Below, piece after piece: positions 24,363-38,021 of a stretch of 64,000 nt of DNA. Position numbers and translations under genes: made by a program. Every line of letters begins with the position of its first letter. The stretch's first letter is position 1. Below the pieces are notes generated by a model. It did no database searches and was not told where the DNA came from. It saw only the letters and a program-made list of their open reading frames with translations. This DNA is from Paragordius varius (taxonomy: Eukaryota; Nematomorpha), in the NCBI GenBank assembly GCA_964247055.1, contig OZ176050.1, forward strand, positions 7,254,001 through 7,318,000. Direction: 5' to 3'.

Positions 24363-25807
24363 TAAACATGCGATCACAAAATTAGCGAAAGGGTAAATGT
24401 TTTTGATGGATTGTTTAAATTGAAGCATTATGCCCTCATTAAGTGGATTTTAAAATTCTGTTTTTATAAAAACTAAATATTTAAATCCAAATAAATTTTG
24501 GCTTTGAACGTGTAATGATTACACAGAAAAAATTAAATATATATAAAAACAAAACATGAAAGATAAAAAAATTTACCCAAAAACAATTAAAACATACGAA
24601 ATTTTAAACGCATCTACCATATTTCGTTTATCATATAACAACCGATATAACATAATAATCCAGTATACTATCAAATGACCAAGTATATAAAATTCATGGC
24701 ATAAACCTTTTACACAGAGTTTTAGCATATTCGCATTGTTTTAATATTTGTTAATGTTTAAACCGCATGTTTATTGTTTTATTATGAGACTTTAGTAATA
24801 AGATCCAAAAAAATATGTATCCATAAATCATAAACAGGTTATTTCTACTCTACTCAAAATGCCTAAAATGATATAAAACATTTTAACGCTGCAATATTCA
24901 TTTATCCACATAAAATACTAAACATTATTTATTGCCTGTTAAAGTTTGAAAATTACTAATTAACTAAAAGACAGAAATTTACAAAAAATACATAATATTT
25001 ACATTACAATGTTATAAATTGTAATACATATAGGTTAATCTGAGAGATAAATAATAATGTGAAATATGTTTGAGTATGTTCTGTCTTGAGGTGTTAATTG
25101 TTCAATCAAAACTCATTATCCACCATCAAAGGCAACGTTCGAATCTTGAATGAACCTAAGAAAATAAAAAAATTGAAAGCAATAAAAAAAATGAACAACC
25201 AACATTTATGAAATAAATCATTGATTTTAAAATTAGTTGTTGTTGTAACGTTATTAAAAAACTATATGAAAAGTCAAACTATTGTGTTAAAAAATATTAT
25301 AAGGACTAATAATTTCACATAAAAAAACAAATTTTTGATTTTGCCAAATTCCAAACTTTCTATAACAGAAAAGATTACATTATAGTAATTGTATTCAAAT
25401 TTTTTATAAGTTAAATTTAAGAAATATATTACTAGATATAAATAACGGATCGTTGTGTAAATTATCAAATAAAAAAACTAACTTTTTTTTAATTTAAAAC
25501 AATTGTTATTTTTCGTGTAAACATATTAATAAAATACTAAAAGATTTGGCTACAATATATTAATGTTTTTATATAAATCTGCAATTTAAAAAAACTGTCA
25601 ATTTGTATAAATAGTAATTCAAAATTTTTATATTCCCTATATGGGTGATATTAGGGGTGTAGTTAAAGGACCTTAAGCATTAAATTTCACTAGTTCTTGT
25701 ATAACAATCCAAATAGTTTTAATTTTATATTAAAAAACAAATATAAGTTTTAAAATTGATTTGATAGTGTTTTTCTTTAATTGCCGCTCTATGAAATCTT
25801 TTATGAT
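24363..25807. other. Intergenic DNA downstream of the DmX gene
   Basis: No gene was seen. The right part will include the 3' untranslated region of the DmX homologue, whose stop codon is at 25808-25810. No single polyadenylation signal stands out. The minus-strand frame at 25274-25468 is chance A+T-rich sequence. Confidence 0.45.
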
Positions 25808-28050
25808 TTAGTGTACGGTAATTATACCATCCATTCCACACGAGTATATACGAGCCTTGTCATCGACAAAGAGTTGCGAGCAACCGCCCAAACGAGCCAA
25901 ATCGTTCATGAGATTGGGAACGGATGCTGAGGATGAATTAAATCCTCCTGAACTCATTTTGAGTTTAGCGGCACTTGCTTTGATTCGGCTCGCCGTTGCA
26001 TTGATCAGGGGTGTGTTAGCACTCTGAGAATGAGACGATCCAGAATGGACACCATTAAACGTGAAAAGAAGGGGTTGACTGGCCGTTGGTTTGAAAGTGG
26101 AAACGACGGGATTGCTGCTGCCTTGCAAACCGAGTGCAGCACTCAGTCTATGTTGTTGACTGTTATAACCAGAACCGGTTGTGAGCTCTGAAGCAACCGA
26201 GGATCCGGGCGAAAGAATATGAGGTAGAGACCAAACCTTATAGTTTTAGCAAAAACATTAATTAAATGAATTTATTGGCGTTGGATGCAAAGCTAAACAA
26301 AGGTAATCATTTTACCTTAATGTTGCCCCCTGATGAGCCAGTAACTAAGAATTGTTCATTGGATTGGTCCAAAGCCATACATTTTATGGGCGTCTCATGG
26401 CACTTTATTGCATTCAAAATTTTATGAATAGGTGTGGTCGATTGAGCCGCCGTAGTGCTATGCAAAGATGAATCTAATAAATAAACATATATACATGTTT
26501 TTCCCCAAGAAATTTTGACATAAAACAATAAAATAGAAAGAATGCGCTTTTATATACTCGAATATCGTAGATCTAAAACTTGCACATTCCCACGTTGAGT
26601 AGCAACAAAAATTATGTTGGGGTTTGAGGGGAGATAACATAGAACGGTCGGAAGGATTGGGGAATAACTGGAAGAATGAGGTTCTTGTGATACATTTTGT
26701 GCTGCAGACGACCCCATATCATCGCTCAAACAAAAGGCTAAACAAATAAAACACATATATATCTGTTAAATTAAAATTTTACAAAACCACCAAATATAAA
26801 TTATATATATATATACATTGGACACATGAAACGTGATCAGGCAATAGTGTATCATATATAGCTAAGTTGGATAAACCACCCCGATTTGACAACCCGCAGA
26901 TGCCAAGGACACTTTCTGAAGCTAAAAATTTAAAATCTGTTCCACCATCAAAAGCTTGAATTTTCTAATTATATATTTATAATATAATAATTAACAAATT
27001 AATAAAATATAATTATATAAATGTAAATACCCAAAATTCGTGGTTGGAATGTAAGTAGGATTCAAGACTAGAATTATAAAGTAACATTTGCCCATTAGCG
27101 TGTAAAGCACCAATCTATATAAAATTGCGTAAAAAGTTAAATTGAGTATCAACTAATCTCTATTCGAATCCTTATTTGGAAACATACAATATTATTATAA
27201 TTTTTACATTGTATCAAAAAGTTAACGAATTAAAACTTGGGATATAATTTATAATGTTTTGTTTTTGTCGATTTTAATAATCCCATTCATTGCCAGATTA
27301 AATTATAATTAATAATCATTGTTATGCAAAAAACACTAGTTTTTATAAAATATTTTATAATTTTCATTGTAATAATACCTTGTAACCATAAGGACTGTAC
27401 TTTAGAGCTGTAATTCTATGTTGTAAAATATCCTTGGGTGTTGACTGACTTGTGGCTTCATAATTAAATTGTTCAAGAAAGTGAGGTTCTTCCCATCTCC
27501 ATACTTTAATGCAACCTTGGACATCTCCAGTCAAATCTGAATACATATGTTAAAATTTTATTAAAAAATGTATATTAATTTTGGCTTGTGTATCCCAAGC
27601 TAATTAACAGTTTGAAAATAAATAAAGCAAAAACAAGTATATAGTTTAAAAATATAAAGCAAATTTTAACAAGATACCTCTAAATCAGGGATGTTTAACA
27701 AGTGCGCAGAAATTTAAAATCCATAATTTGCAAAAATATGCTTCAAATAAGTAAAATTGATTTTTCTAAAATATATATTCAAAGGTTCATTCAATTGACA
27801 AAAGCTAGAAAAAATTGTTATATTGTGTTTGCATTTTACAGTCGTATGTTTGAAATATAATTAAGTATTAATGAATGTCCATGTATATTTCGAATGGGGG
27901 CCCCAAATTTTTTGGTCAAAAATGCGGGCAAAGGGACACCCCTGGTCTGATAAAAAAAACTTTTTCGCAAAATATATATTATTTCTTACAGAAATCTTGC
28001 GATGGGTGAGATGCCATTTTTCGAACGCCGTTCATTAATCGTCTTGGACC
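25808..28050 (-). CDS. DmX homologue exons: C-terminal WD40 repeats and stop
   Basis: Exons in order: 27990-28050, 27379-27536, 27031-27114, 26817-26964, 26558-26737, 26316-26473, 25808-26236. The protein reads RRLMNGVRKMASHPSQDFYL, TGDVQGCIKVWRWEEPHFLE, ITALKYSPYGYK, DFKFLASESVLGICGLSN, LPSNPNIIFVATQRGNVQVL, KCHETPIKCMALDQSNEQFL, VTGSSGGNIKVWSLPHIL and finally GCSQLFVDDKARIYSCGMDG before the TAA. The WD40 repeats end in the ARIYSCGMDG tail typical of the family. The last exon has a Ser/Ala-rich insert between the last complete repeat and the tail. This end of the gene is complete. Confidence 0.92.
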
Positions 28051-31000
28051 CTAACATTAGATAAAATGTTATATGTCTTATAAAGAAAAAACTGCAGTGG
28101 TGATAATTAATAAAAGACAAAACGTAAAAATTCTAAAATCTTTTAAATAAAAACAGCTATATTTTTCTAAACCTTAATATTTTACGTAATTCTCATGATC
28201 ACGATTAAAAAATATATATTATATTTTATTACCAATTTACTTTGCAAATGAAAACGATAAGTTATAAAAAAACAAGGTTAAAAAATTATATGTTTTAGTT
28301 CAATTTTTAAGTATTTATATACAGAATGTATTTTTGGTAAGCCCATTTCTTTATCAAGATAAAAGGAATCTGAATATTTCATGGAAGAGTTTGTTGAAGG
28401 AATGATAGGATAATCGATTTCATCAGCGTGACTGTTCCTTTTCCTTAAAATACGATATAAATAAGATGATTATAATATAAAATATGAAAAGATGTGGCTT
28501 AATATTTGCAAAGTCCAATTTTTAAATACGAAATAAAAACTGCACAATCGCAAAGTCAGGTATATGATCAAACTTTACATATAAACCTAATTTACGGTTG
28601 TTAATTTGGAGTTAAAGCCTTAAAACCTAAATCCCGTACGTATATTCTACACTTTCTGACTGCAACTAACTAGGAATCAACTTATTGTTCATTAAAAATT
28701 AATAGTCATTAACTTTTTTTTAAATCTCTCTAACAAAAAATTTAGCCTTTGAATTATTGAATATATTGAATATTTTTACAAGTTTTACAGTATTAATAAA
28801 TAAATTGTAAATAAAATTTGTAAGCAAAAAAATGTGATTTGTACCCCAAAAACCCCTTGGAATAGCCCGTAGTAGGAGTTGAAACAAAATTGGATAAATG
28901 TTGTGAAGAGTTGAGCACTTGATGAATATCAAGTTCCTGAATATCTCGATCACTGGCCAAACCGATTTCATTCAACCGCGGATAATAGTAATATTCCTCG
29001 GCCTGGCTAAAGAATTCTGATTCTTTTTTCCCTTCATCCCCTTATATCAAAATTAACGAGATAATAAATACAGTTTTATATGATTTTAACTCTCAATCCC
29101 TACCTTGAATCAAAAAATAATGCAATAAATTTAACGGCGCAACTTGCATTTATATTTTTATTCGGGGTACAATATTAAGATTATTTATAATTCAATTTAT
29201 ATTTATAAAAGATACCCAAATATTCCTTTGCATGAAAATCAAAACTTCGATTGCTTTTGAGAGCGAAGGCATACACTGATTCTTTGTCTTTGTGTAGTAG
29301 GGATAAAATCATCTAATTCAAATTTAATTATAAATTATTATAATAAATTTTTAACACGTTTTTAAATTTTTATCAAATACTAACCTGAGAGTCCACAAGG
29401 TTGTGGGATGAATCGTTTTTTCCCGCGATTTTCGCAAAAGATCCTTTAATATATAAATATACAAATTATATATCATTTGGATATAATATATCTATAATAG
29501 AACTTTACTTTAAAAAAAAAAGTCAAATTAACTTACTTGACAAATTTAATTCTAATTTGTAGGGGCTAATTTGGTTTTAATTTAAATTTTTAAATAAATT
29601 ATTAATATATATCAACAATAGTTTACATTAAAACAAGAATAATTAAATATATTTACATTTTTTGAAGTGCTTATTGTTTCAATTTTTTACGGGAAAAATA
29701 ATAAATGTAATGATATTTATTTTGAGCAAATAGAGCATATTAAATACCTTTCGCAATATATTTAGTTTCGCCGGATATTTCTATCTCCTCGATATCAGGG
29801 GGATTAATTTCCACTATTGGGGTCATTATAGCCTTTTCTCCTTTCTACAAAAAACATATTATATAACGCATGACACTACACAAGTATAAAATCATAAGCA
29901 TCCATCGCTAAAACAAAATTTTAATATACAAATCCTAATTAAAAGACGTTTCAACAAATTATGAGAGAAAAAATTTAAAGATAATAGTTAAAAATTGAAT
30001 TCAAAACAAACATAGAAAATAAAAGACAAATATTTTTGGTAAAAAAGCATATGTATTTGATCCTTGATACCATAGTTTCTAATCACGAAAAATATAGTTG
30101 ATTAAATGACCAAATTACATCACTATTCCTTATTCCGCAACCCAAACCAATGCAATGAAAAAATCAAAGTTTGAAAATTATAGCGTTTTTCTTTATGAGA
30201 TTCCTTGTAAGTATCTATGTTTTTGTCGTTACAATTTCAATTTTTACTGTATAATATAAAAATGTTTTCTTACTGAATCTAGGGATGTCTTAGCGATAGT
30301 TTTTTGATCGGATGAAGGCAATGCTTGGGAATTATTCATAGTTTGAGGACTTTTTGGAGCAAAAAGCAAAGGCGCTTTGATAATGAAACGCACAAATAGA
30401 TGGTGAGTTCTTTCATCCCGAACTAAACGCAACCATAAACGTTTTATTGGGATAACTGATCGACTGTTTGAACTGAATATATATATATATAATATTAAAT
30501 GTTTCGTTATTTTACAATTTAATTTATAAATTTACTCAAAATCATACAAATGTATCCTATAACTTTTTTTGGTATGAAATTTAATTAAATATATTCTCTA
30601 TAAAAAATCCTATCAAAAAAATGATGTTTATACCTACTTAAACAATCTGTGCATAAGCTTATTCAATTAATACAGAAATTTAAAAAATTAAAACTAAATT
30701 TTGTCTACCTTTAATTAGGTTTATACACTAAATAATTAAGAGAACTGATAATTACGTAAATGGCGTGTGATTAGGATCCAGGAGGTCCTGATAAATTTGA
30801 TTCAATCTATTGCCATTATCACCACCTTAATAAAATAGTAACAAATAAAAAGTAGTAATTAGCGTAAACTGGGAATATAAAAATCATAACGTATTCCATT
30901 ATATTCCCCAATAAATGCGTCCTGAAAAAATTATTAAAATTGATATTACCAATAGTCATATTGGTTTGGCATAGTTTATCTTAAAATAATTAAAAAACAA

Positions 31001-34000
31001 AAAGCATTTTTTAAAAAAATCTCAGCTAAAATATTTTTCCACTCTTAATACTGTAATTAAATACATATTGCAAGCGGTTCCAAAAGATATAAAAAATACC
31101 ATTTGCATTACTCAGATGTTGAGTATTTTGAGTTTTAGACCAAAAATTTTTATTATTATGATTTGGGTTTTTAGTCATATGATTGTTATCATTTTCTGTG
31201 GGGGAGTTTTCATTAACAATATTAGCGTAAGATGAGTCGCCGAATTCTGATATTCTCAACATAGCGAGCGGATCGATTTGTGAATGATTGGGTGATCTTT
31301 CAAAAAAGTTGTAAAGACGTTTTGCTAAGGCTGTAAAAAATGTTTATATATATATATATATATTGACTGTACAGCGGTAGTGTACTTTAAAACAAAAAAA
31401 ATGAAAAAAAAGTTTCTGTACTTTTTTCCCAATCCTCCAACATACAAATGTAAGCATGAATGCGAGGACTCGTTCTGCAAGGCAGCGAGTCTGTCGAGGT
31501 CAGACTACGGGGTCCAAGTAATATAGTTGCCAAGAAACTACTTATTTCGGCCAACATGGCTCGAATACAAGCAAGTTTAATTAGAGTCCAAGTGAAACTG
31601 TGTGGATTACTGTGTTGCATTTCATCCTCACCTGCAACATATACATGGTGCATAAAACATAGAAATAATATGGTGTGTGTGATAAAAATAGAATTAAAAA
31701 GGTTTGCATATCTTATTATAAGTTTTTTTACGCCTAAATTAAGCATCTTTGGGAGATAGAGCTTTTATAAAATATTCTTTAATTTTTAAAATAAGGCGTA
31801 AACATTAGATCTTATTCTTAAAAAACAAAGGTTTTTACATTAATTTAAGAAATATGACGGTAACTTTTATTACTTTCATCATTGACATGCACGAAACTAT
31901 AGACTTGTGAAGAAACTTTGACATATAATTATTTAAAAAAAGATTTCGATTGTCCTCTAATTCAACTCTAAGGGCATATATTGGTAAAAAACTTGCCAAA
32001 TTTTTATTAAACCATGGAGATACATGACTATTTTAAATGATACTACTATGTTAAGACTTAATTATCCATAGAATCCCAAATCAAATGGGGCAAATCAATA
32101 TAGCAAAAGGATTTATACTAAACTATTCAATTATTCCTATCATGATTCAAATAGTAGAAAAAACAGATTTTTTAAAAAAGGGTTAAATATGTTATAGATA
32201 TTGGAAAAAAACAAAAAATAATTTTTTGGAACGGTTAAAAACCACGGTCTTTTTCTAAAAACGGTTGGTTACGAATTTATAAAATGGTTTTCGATTTTAA
32301 GACAGTTTTCAAAAGGTATTAATGTTTAAAACCCAAAAAAAAGAATAAATTTAACAAAATATTTTTATAAAACAATATTATTGATTGACCTGAAATATAT
32401 GACCTAAAAATAGTTTTTAAGCAAACGAGAACTCTGTGTTGTCAATCATGAGGCATGGCTTAAAAAAATTAAGTTTAGTTACCCATGATTGAATCATTGT
32501 TGGATGTGAATGAGGATGCGAGCGATTCATTAGATTTGCTTAGAGGAGAAAATACAGGGGAATTGGGAATAGAAGTACCATCACCATCCTCATCATCCAA
32601 CCCAACATCTGAATCATAATCCAAAATGTCCATAGGGAGTCCATTTTTTTCACTAGGCTAAATGATTAAAAAAAGACAAACATAATATGTTGGGTATCGT
32701 TTTTTCATTTCATTAGATAATAACAATTCAAACACATCTTATTAGAGTAAATATTTAGAATAAATTTTCTTTTTCAACTAAACAATAGGGGTAATTTTTT
32801 GTTATTTAAAGCGACTTTTTAGGGCCAAACATAACTACATATCTATTTAGATAAATCATAAATTAAAAACTCAAGACGGAAAAAATAAAACAGTTTTTAC
32901 TTTTTGAAATATGGTGGCAAAGAGAGGTTTAACAGGAGGCATCCAAAACTTTATTTTATGATTGATATCAGTGGAATTTCTTTTCCCATCATTTGGTGCA
33001 GAAGTTTCACCATCTAAATTATATGTAAAAGATATTATTATTAAAAAAATTTTTATTGCCCGAAAAACGTTATTTTCAAACCTTAAAATTTTAACAAAAA
33101 TTTATGTATAAAAAGGGTCATCCAATGAAAGAAAACCTATAAGATAATAATTGGAATTAGTCAATCAAAAGCAAAGCTTATCCATATAAAAGAAATTAAA
33201 ATAACTAATCATATAGTTGTAAATAGTTAACTATTAAAAATTGTCACAAAGCTACTATAATGTATCGAAAATTCTGGATTTAGTTTAGTGTTAATATAAT
33301 TTTTATGAGAATCGAAATAAATTATCAATTACAACAATTATTAAAATACACGCTTTCATTAATAAAAACCAAACCAACCAGGTGTGGAGGTGTCTTCATC
33401 AAAAACATTTTCATTATTTTCCTGATTGTTCATTTCAGGGACATTTGGCTGTGCAGATTGTCTAATCTGTATTGGCATAAATCCATGTAGGGTGAATCCA
33501 AAAGTCGTATTCCAGAGATGGGAATCGAGTTTAAGGCAAACTAATCGATAAAGCAAACACGCATCGTAAGTAAGTAAGGCCGTTATAAAACAGGAACCAT
33601 GAATAGCAAGCAAACATTCGGCAAGGAACAATTTGAGTTCCTGACTACTATTATAGGGTTACATATAATTGAAAGACATATTTTTTGGCATAAAAGATAA
33701 CCATAGTTGTGAACCTTAATTTTAGCTTTATAAACTATAATATTATAAATATAATTGAGTGTGTATTAATAATTACATCTCCATTCCTTACTTGGAAGAT
33801 ATTTTATTTAAAAAATCAAAATTTTAAAAATATAGTTGGCTGTGGAAAAAAACACCTTTGTATTATTACTACAATTGTCACGCATCAGAGTAATAGGTTA
33901 AAATATATTGATTTTTCAGAAAACATGGTGTCATTAGATCAGATGGAAATTATAGTTAAGTGCAGGCCATTTTATTGGCTTAAAACTAAAGCGGAAAACA

Positions 34001-37000
34001 TTCCTGGTAAATATAATGGGCAATGCCTCTTTTTACTGTACCACCAAAATAATAAAAAACCAGAAAAGCATATTTATCTAAACTGTATACAGTAAATTAT
34101 ATAATGACAAAATATACAGTAAAAATATTTATGAAAAACCTTAAAAATAGAAACATACGATAACTAATATCTATTATAAAGAAACTCTTATTTAATATTT
34201 TCTATTTAACCCATATGATTACAATTAAAATTGAATGTGCATCTACATTTCTATCTTTATTCGCAGTTCAAAACGATACGATTTATTGTAAACACGGTAA
34301 AAAATATAATTTTTTTAAACACTAATATTTTTTTATGAATATTTTAACCTAAAATTCAATGTTCTATTGTAATATCTTGAATATGAATTCAAAAAAAAAT
34401 TGTAACACAAAATAAAAATAACCTAGATTCGAGAACGGTTGAACCAGAGGCTTGTGCCGTTGATAATACTTTCGTACTCCCTTTCTTGCTGTGAATATCT
34501 ATAAATATTTATATAGAGTAAAGAATTAAAAATTATCCAGATAAATCCCAACAACTAAGAGATAATATTTATTTAATATAAAAAATCAACTACGTACAAA
34601 AAAGTATGGCCATCTTTTTTTTACATTTTGTCTTTATTATATAATTTCAATTTTAGAGGAAAAAATAAATACCTGGCCAATTTTTAATTTCCGTGCAATT
34701 GGCTAAATCATCAAGAGTCATTTGATTTATTGCATCATTTGTGGGGGAATTGAATTGGGTAGATTGGTGGTTATCTGGCTCCCTTCGTTCACTATTCGTA
34801 GGTGTCACGAAAACAATGTTTCCTAACAAATTTTGTTGATGATAATAGTTTGAGTCATCTTGATTAAAATTCATGACAAGCTTTTGAGGAACATTGATAA
34901 ACTCGCGTTTTTCAAGAATGTTCAGTTTATAAAATTGTGGTATTATCATCATTGATTCATTATTTGATGGAGCCTTTTCAGAGACTGCATTCTTGCTTGA
35001 ATCAGCATGTAAATGAGCTCCAAAATTTTGCCACCAAAAATTGAGTATAACGTCAAACTCACCGACGCAAACGGCTTCAAGGAAATCTTTTGTCACATAA
35101 ACACAAGGCAAATCTTCCCCGCAATCAACTGTAATAGGTAAGTAAACAGATATGAATAAGGATATAATGGCAATAATCCTATTAAACAAGACACTAAAAA
35201 ACAATTTTTTTGATGTTAAAACAGTTAATAATTTTGTTTTTTCTCTCTATGATAATGATCACAATTGAAAAATATATAAATGAAAGATGTTACTATTTTA
35301 TTTCATTCTGCTTTTCGCAACCAAATCTGATAGGTTTTATTTTAAAAAAACGAGGTGTAAAATATATGGATGTTTCTAAGAAAAAAAATTAACCTTTTAG
35401 TTTCCGCATTTTCTTTAAACATTTATAGAATGTGTAAAATAAAATAAATACTATTCTTCGTTTCATCAGTCTGTGTGACTGTTATTGCAGATTTCTTGCC
35501 TGAATCTTTTGTTGTTGTATGCCAATTTTTCACTTTATATTTTAATATAAACCAATGTGATAATTAAATATTTTGCAAGTGTTGAAAAATAAATTTTTTA
35601 AAACTCACTTTGCTTCAGAATATCCGCTTTACTGGGTCGGGCATTTCGTTGATATTGATCCGATATTTTTTTAACCCGTAAGTGCAGTAACTCTAAATTA
35701 ATTTATTTTAACCAAGTAAGAGATGTAAAAACAAAGAGTATATACATATTTACATTATTATAATTTTCAAAAGATAAGCTATAAAATGAGCAAAGTTTCT
35801 TTTATATTGAGCCAATTCAGAAATTTAAATATCAACTATATTTAAAAAAAAACTCATCATTGATTAAGATTTCATATAAAAAGAAAGGATATGGAAAAAT
35901 GGGTGACATCATAATAAGAGTCTGTTGTTTTTCTGCCGGGAGTATAAAAAATATAGATTTCCCGTTAAAATAAGCCCTATACAGCATAAATCATAATTTT
36001 AAAGACAAAACGTAAAAACCAAAACATTTATATTGTGTTATTAAAACAACCGCAATTTTTTACACCTTGGGTTGCTAAATAAGATATGGAGATGGAAATA
36101 GGCAACACACTCATTTATGTATTTTACCAATTAAATCATGTAAGTTTTACAAAAAAGAAAAATCAAGGGTAAAAAATATTGTTTTCGTTACGTATTGTCT
36201 TTATAATTATTTTTACTATCATTAGTTAAAATTATATGTGGAAAAATCAAGGTTAAAAAATATTTTCTTCTTTCGTTATAAAAATGATTAGCCTTTTACA
36301 GTTTAAATTCTTTATCTTTGATTTTTTCTATTTATATATAAATATATTGAGAAAACTAACTTTTTTCACACCACATATTGAGAGGAGTTAATGCTTGGAA
36401 TAAACAAGCACTCAAGGAATGTGCCGTATCTTGTAAGCAAAGAATAGTGGATAACAATGCATTCGTATTTTGTTCCGTAATACTAGCACTGGCTGGTGGT
36501 GAAGTATTCGTAACAAGTGGAAGTTGGGATTCTTTCACATTGTTGGCTCCTTGTTGGGATGATGTAGATGTCCCCTTTTCGGTCCCCAAAGCTGAACCAT
36601 AAACGCCTTTGGTTGCCGCGAAACTCGTAAGGCCTAAATAAAATTAACACTTTATTAAATTGATGTGGCAAGGTTTATATAACATCATTTCAATTTTTTG
36701 TGAATTACACTTTTTGAAAATCTCGTGATGATATACAATAGTAGTGCCAATGAAAATAAAAGAAAGTAACATATTACCGACTACATGTACAAAATTGTAA
36801 ATTGTTTTAAATAGTTGTGTGGTACAGATTGTTACAATATGTAGAATTTAATTGTAAAAATTTTCTGTATATTTTATAACATAACTTTGGAACAAACAAG
36901 AGAGCTAACTTGTACCTTTTTAAAAAATTAAACTTAAATAGATAAAATATAATATTTTTATAGACCATATTTGTAAGTTTGAAAATTCTAGAAATATGAT

Positions 37001-37983
37001 TAATAACTCATATTAAACGTAGAAAATAATTTATTTCCGCATATATAATTGAAAAAGTATCAGTATAATCCAAAATATTTTATTATTTAAATAAATTTTT
37101 TTATTTAATACAAGTAATAAACCTATTAAGTTTTATTAACCACATTTCTGTCTGCTTAACCTGATTGTAATTAACAAACAAATAATCAGAAATAAAAATG
37201 CTGATGTAACGTACCCTTCATAATGTCAAAACAAGTGTTTTGCAAATATTCAAACGGATCTTCAAAAAACAATGTAGCATTCGTCGTCGTCGACGAGTTT
37301 ATATTTTTATTTGAGTGTGAGAAGGTTGGACAGATAATGCGATGAACCAATAGGGGAGGCAAACTATTTATGATTCCAATGTCGGAATCTTTCTCAGTTT
37401 CTGAATAAGAGTTCGAGTTTACATTGTTGTAGTTTTGATTGGTGCGTTGTTCAACTTCCAAAGTTTTAATATCATCATTGATTAACTAGAGAGAAAGGGA
37501 TATAAGGGGTAAGAAATTATGTGTATACATATTGTTAGTTTTAATTAATTATTTCCAGCTAGCATATCAATCAAAGAGATTTATTATTGGTTAAAAGTTA
37601 TTTTTTCCCTTTTTTTATTAATCACCCATAATAAGTTTTTTGGAAAAATATGGTATCTGGCAATACTTAATGAAAAGTAACAACGTATGGTAAATCACTA
37701 TGTGTATAAGAAAATAAAAGATAAAGGGTATTATAATAATATACAGATATTTAAATTTGCTTATGTCATATATTTGAAAAAGATCTCAAACACTAATTTT
37801 ACCAAGGTAAAATTAATTCTAAAACCTTTCAACCGAAAAAATAATATTTAAAATTAAAAATATGTATTGTTTTTGCGTTTTTATTTTTAAATTTTATATC
37901 CAAACTTTATGGGTATTTTTTTAAATTAGTAGGAAATAAATGAACGAGCGATATGTGAACTTCGAAATATTATAAAATACCAT

Positions 37984-38021
<38 letters not shown>

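Noticed and set aside
31460-31759. Plus-strand frame opposite exon 31422-31631
   Set aside because: It is the antisense shadow of a well-supported DmX exon.
33709-34095. Plus-strand frame of 128 codons nested in a DmX intron
   Set aside because: It has no recognisable family, a membrane-like A+T-driven composition at its start, and a position inside an intron full of repeat remnants. I judged it a chance frame, though it is long for one.
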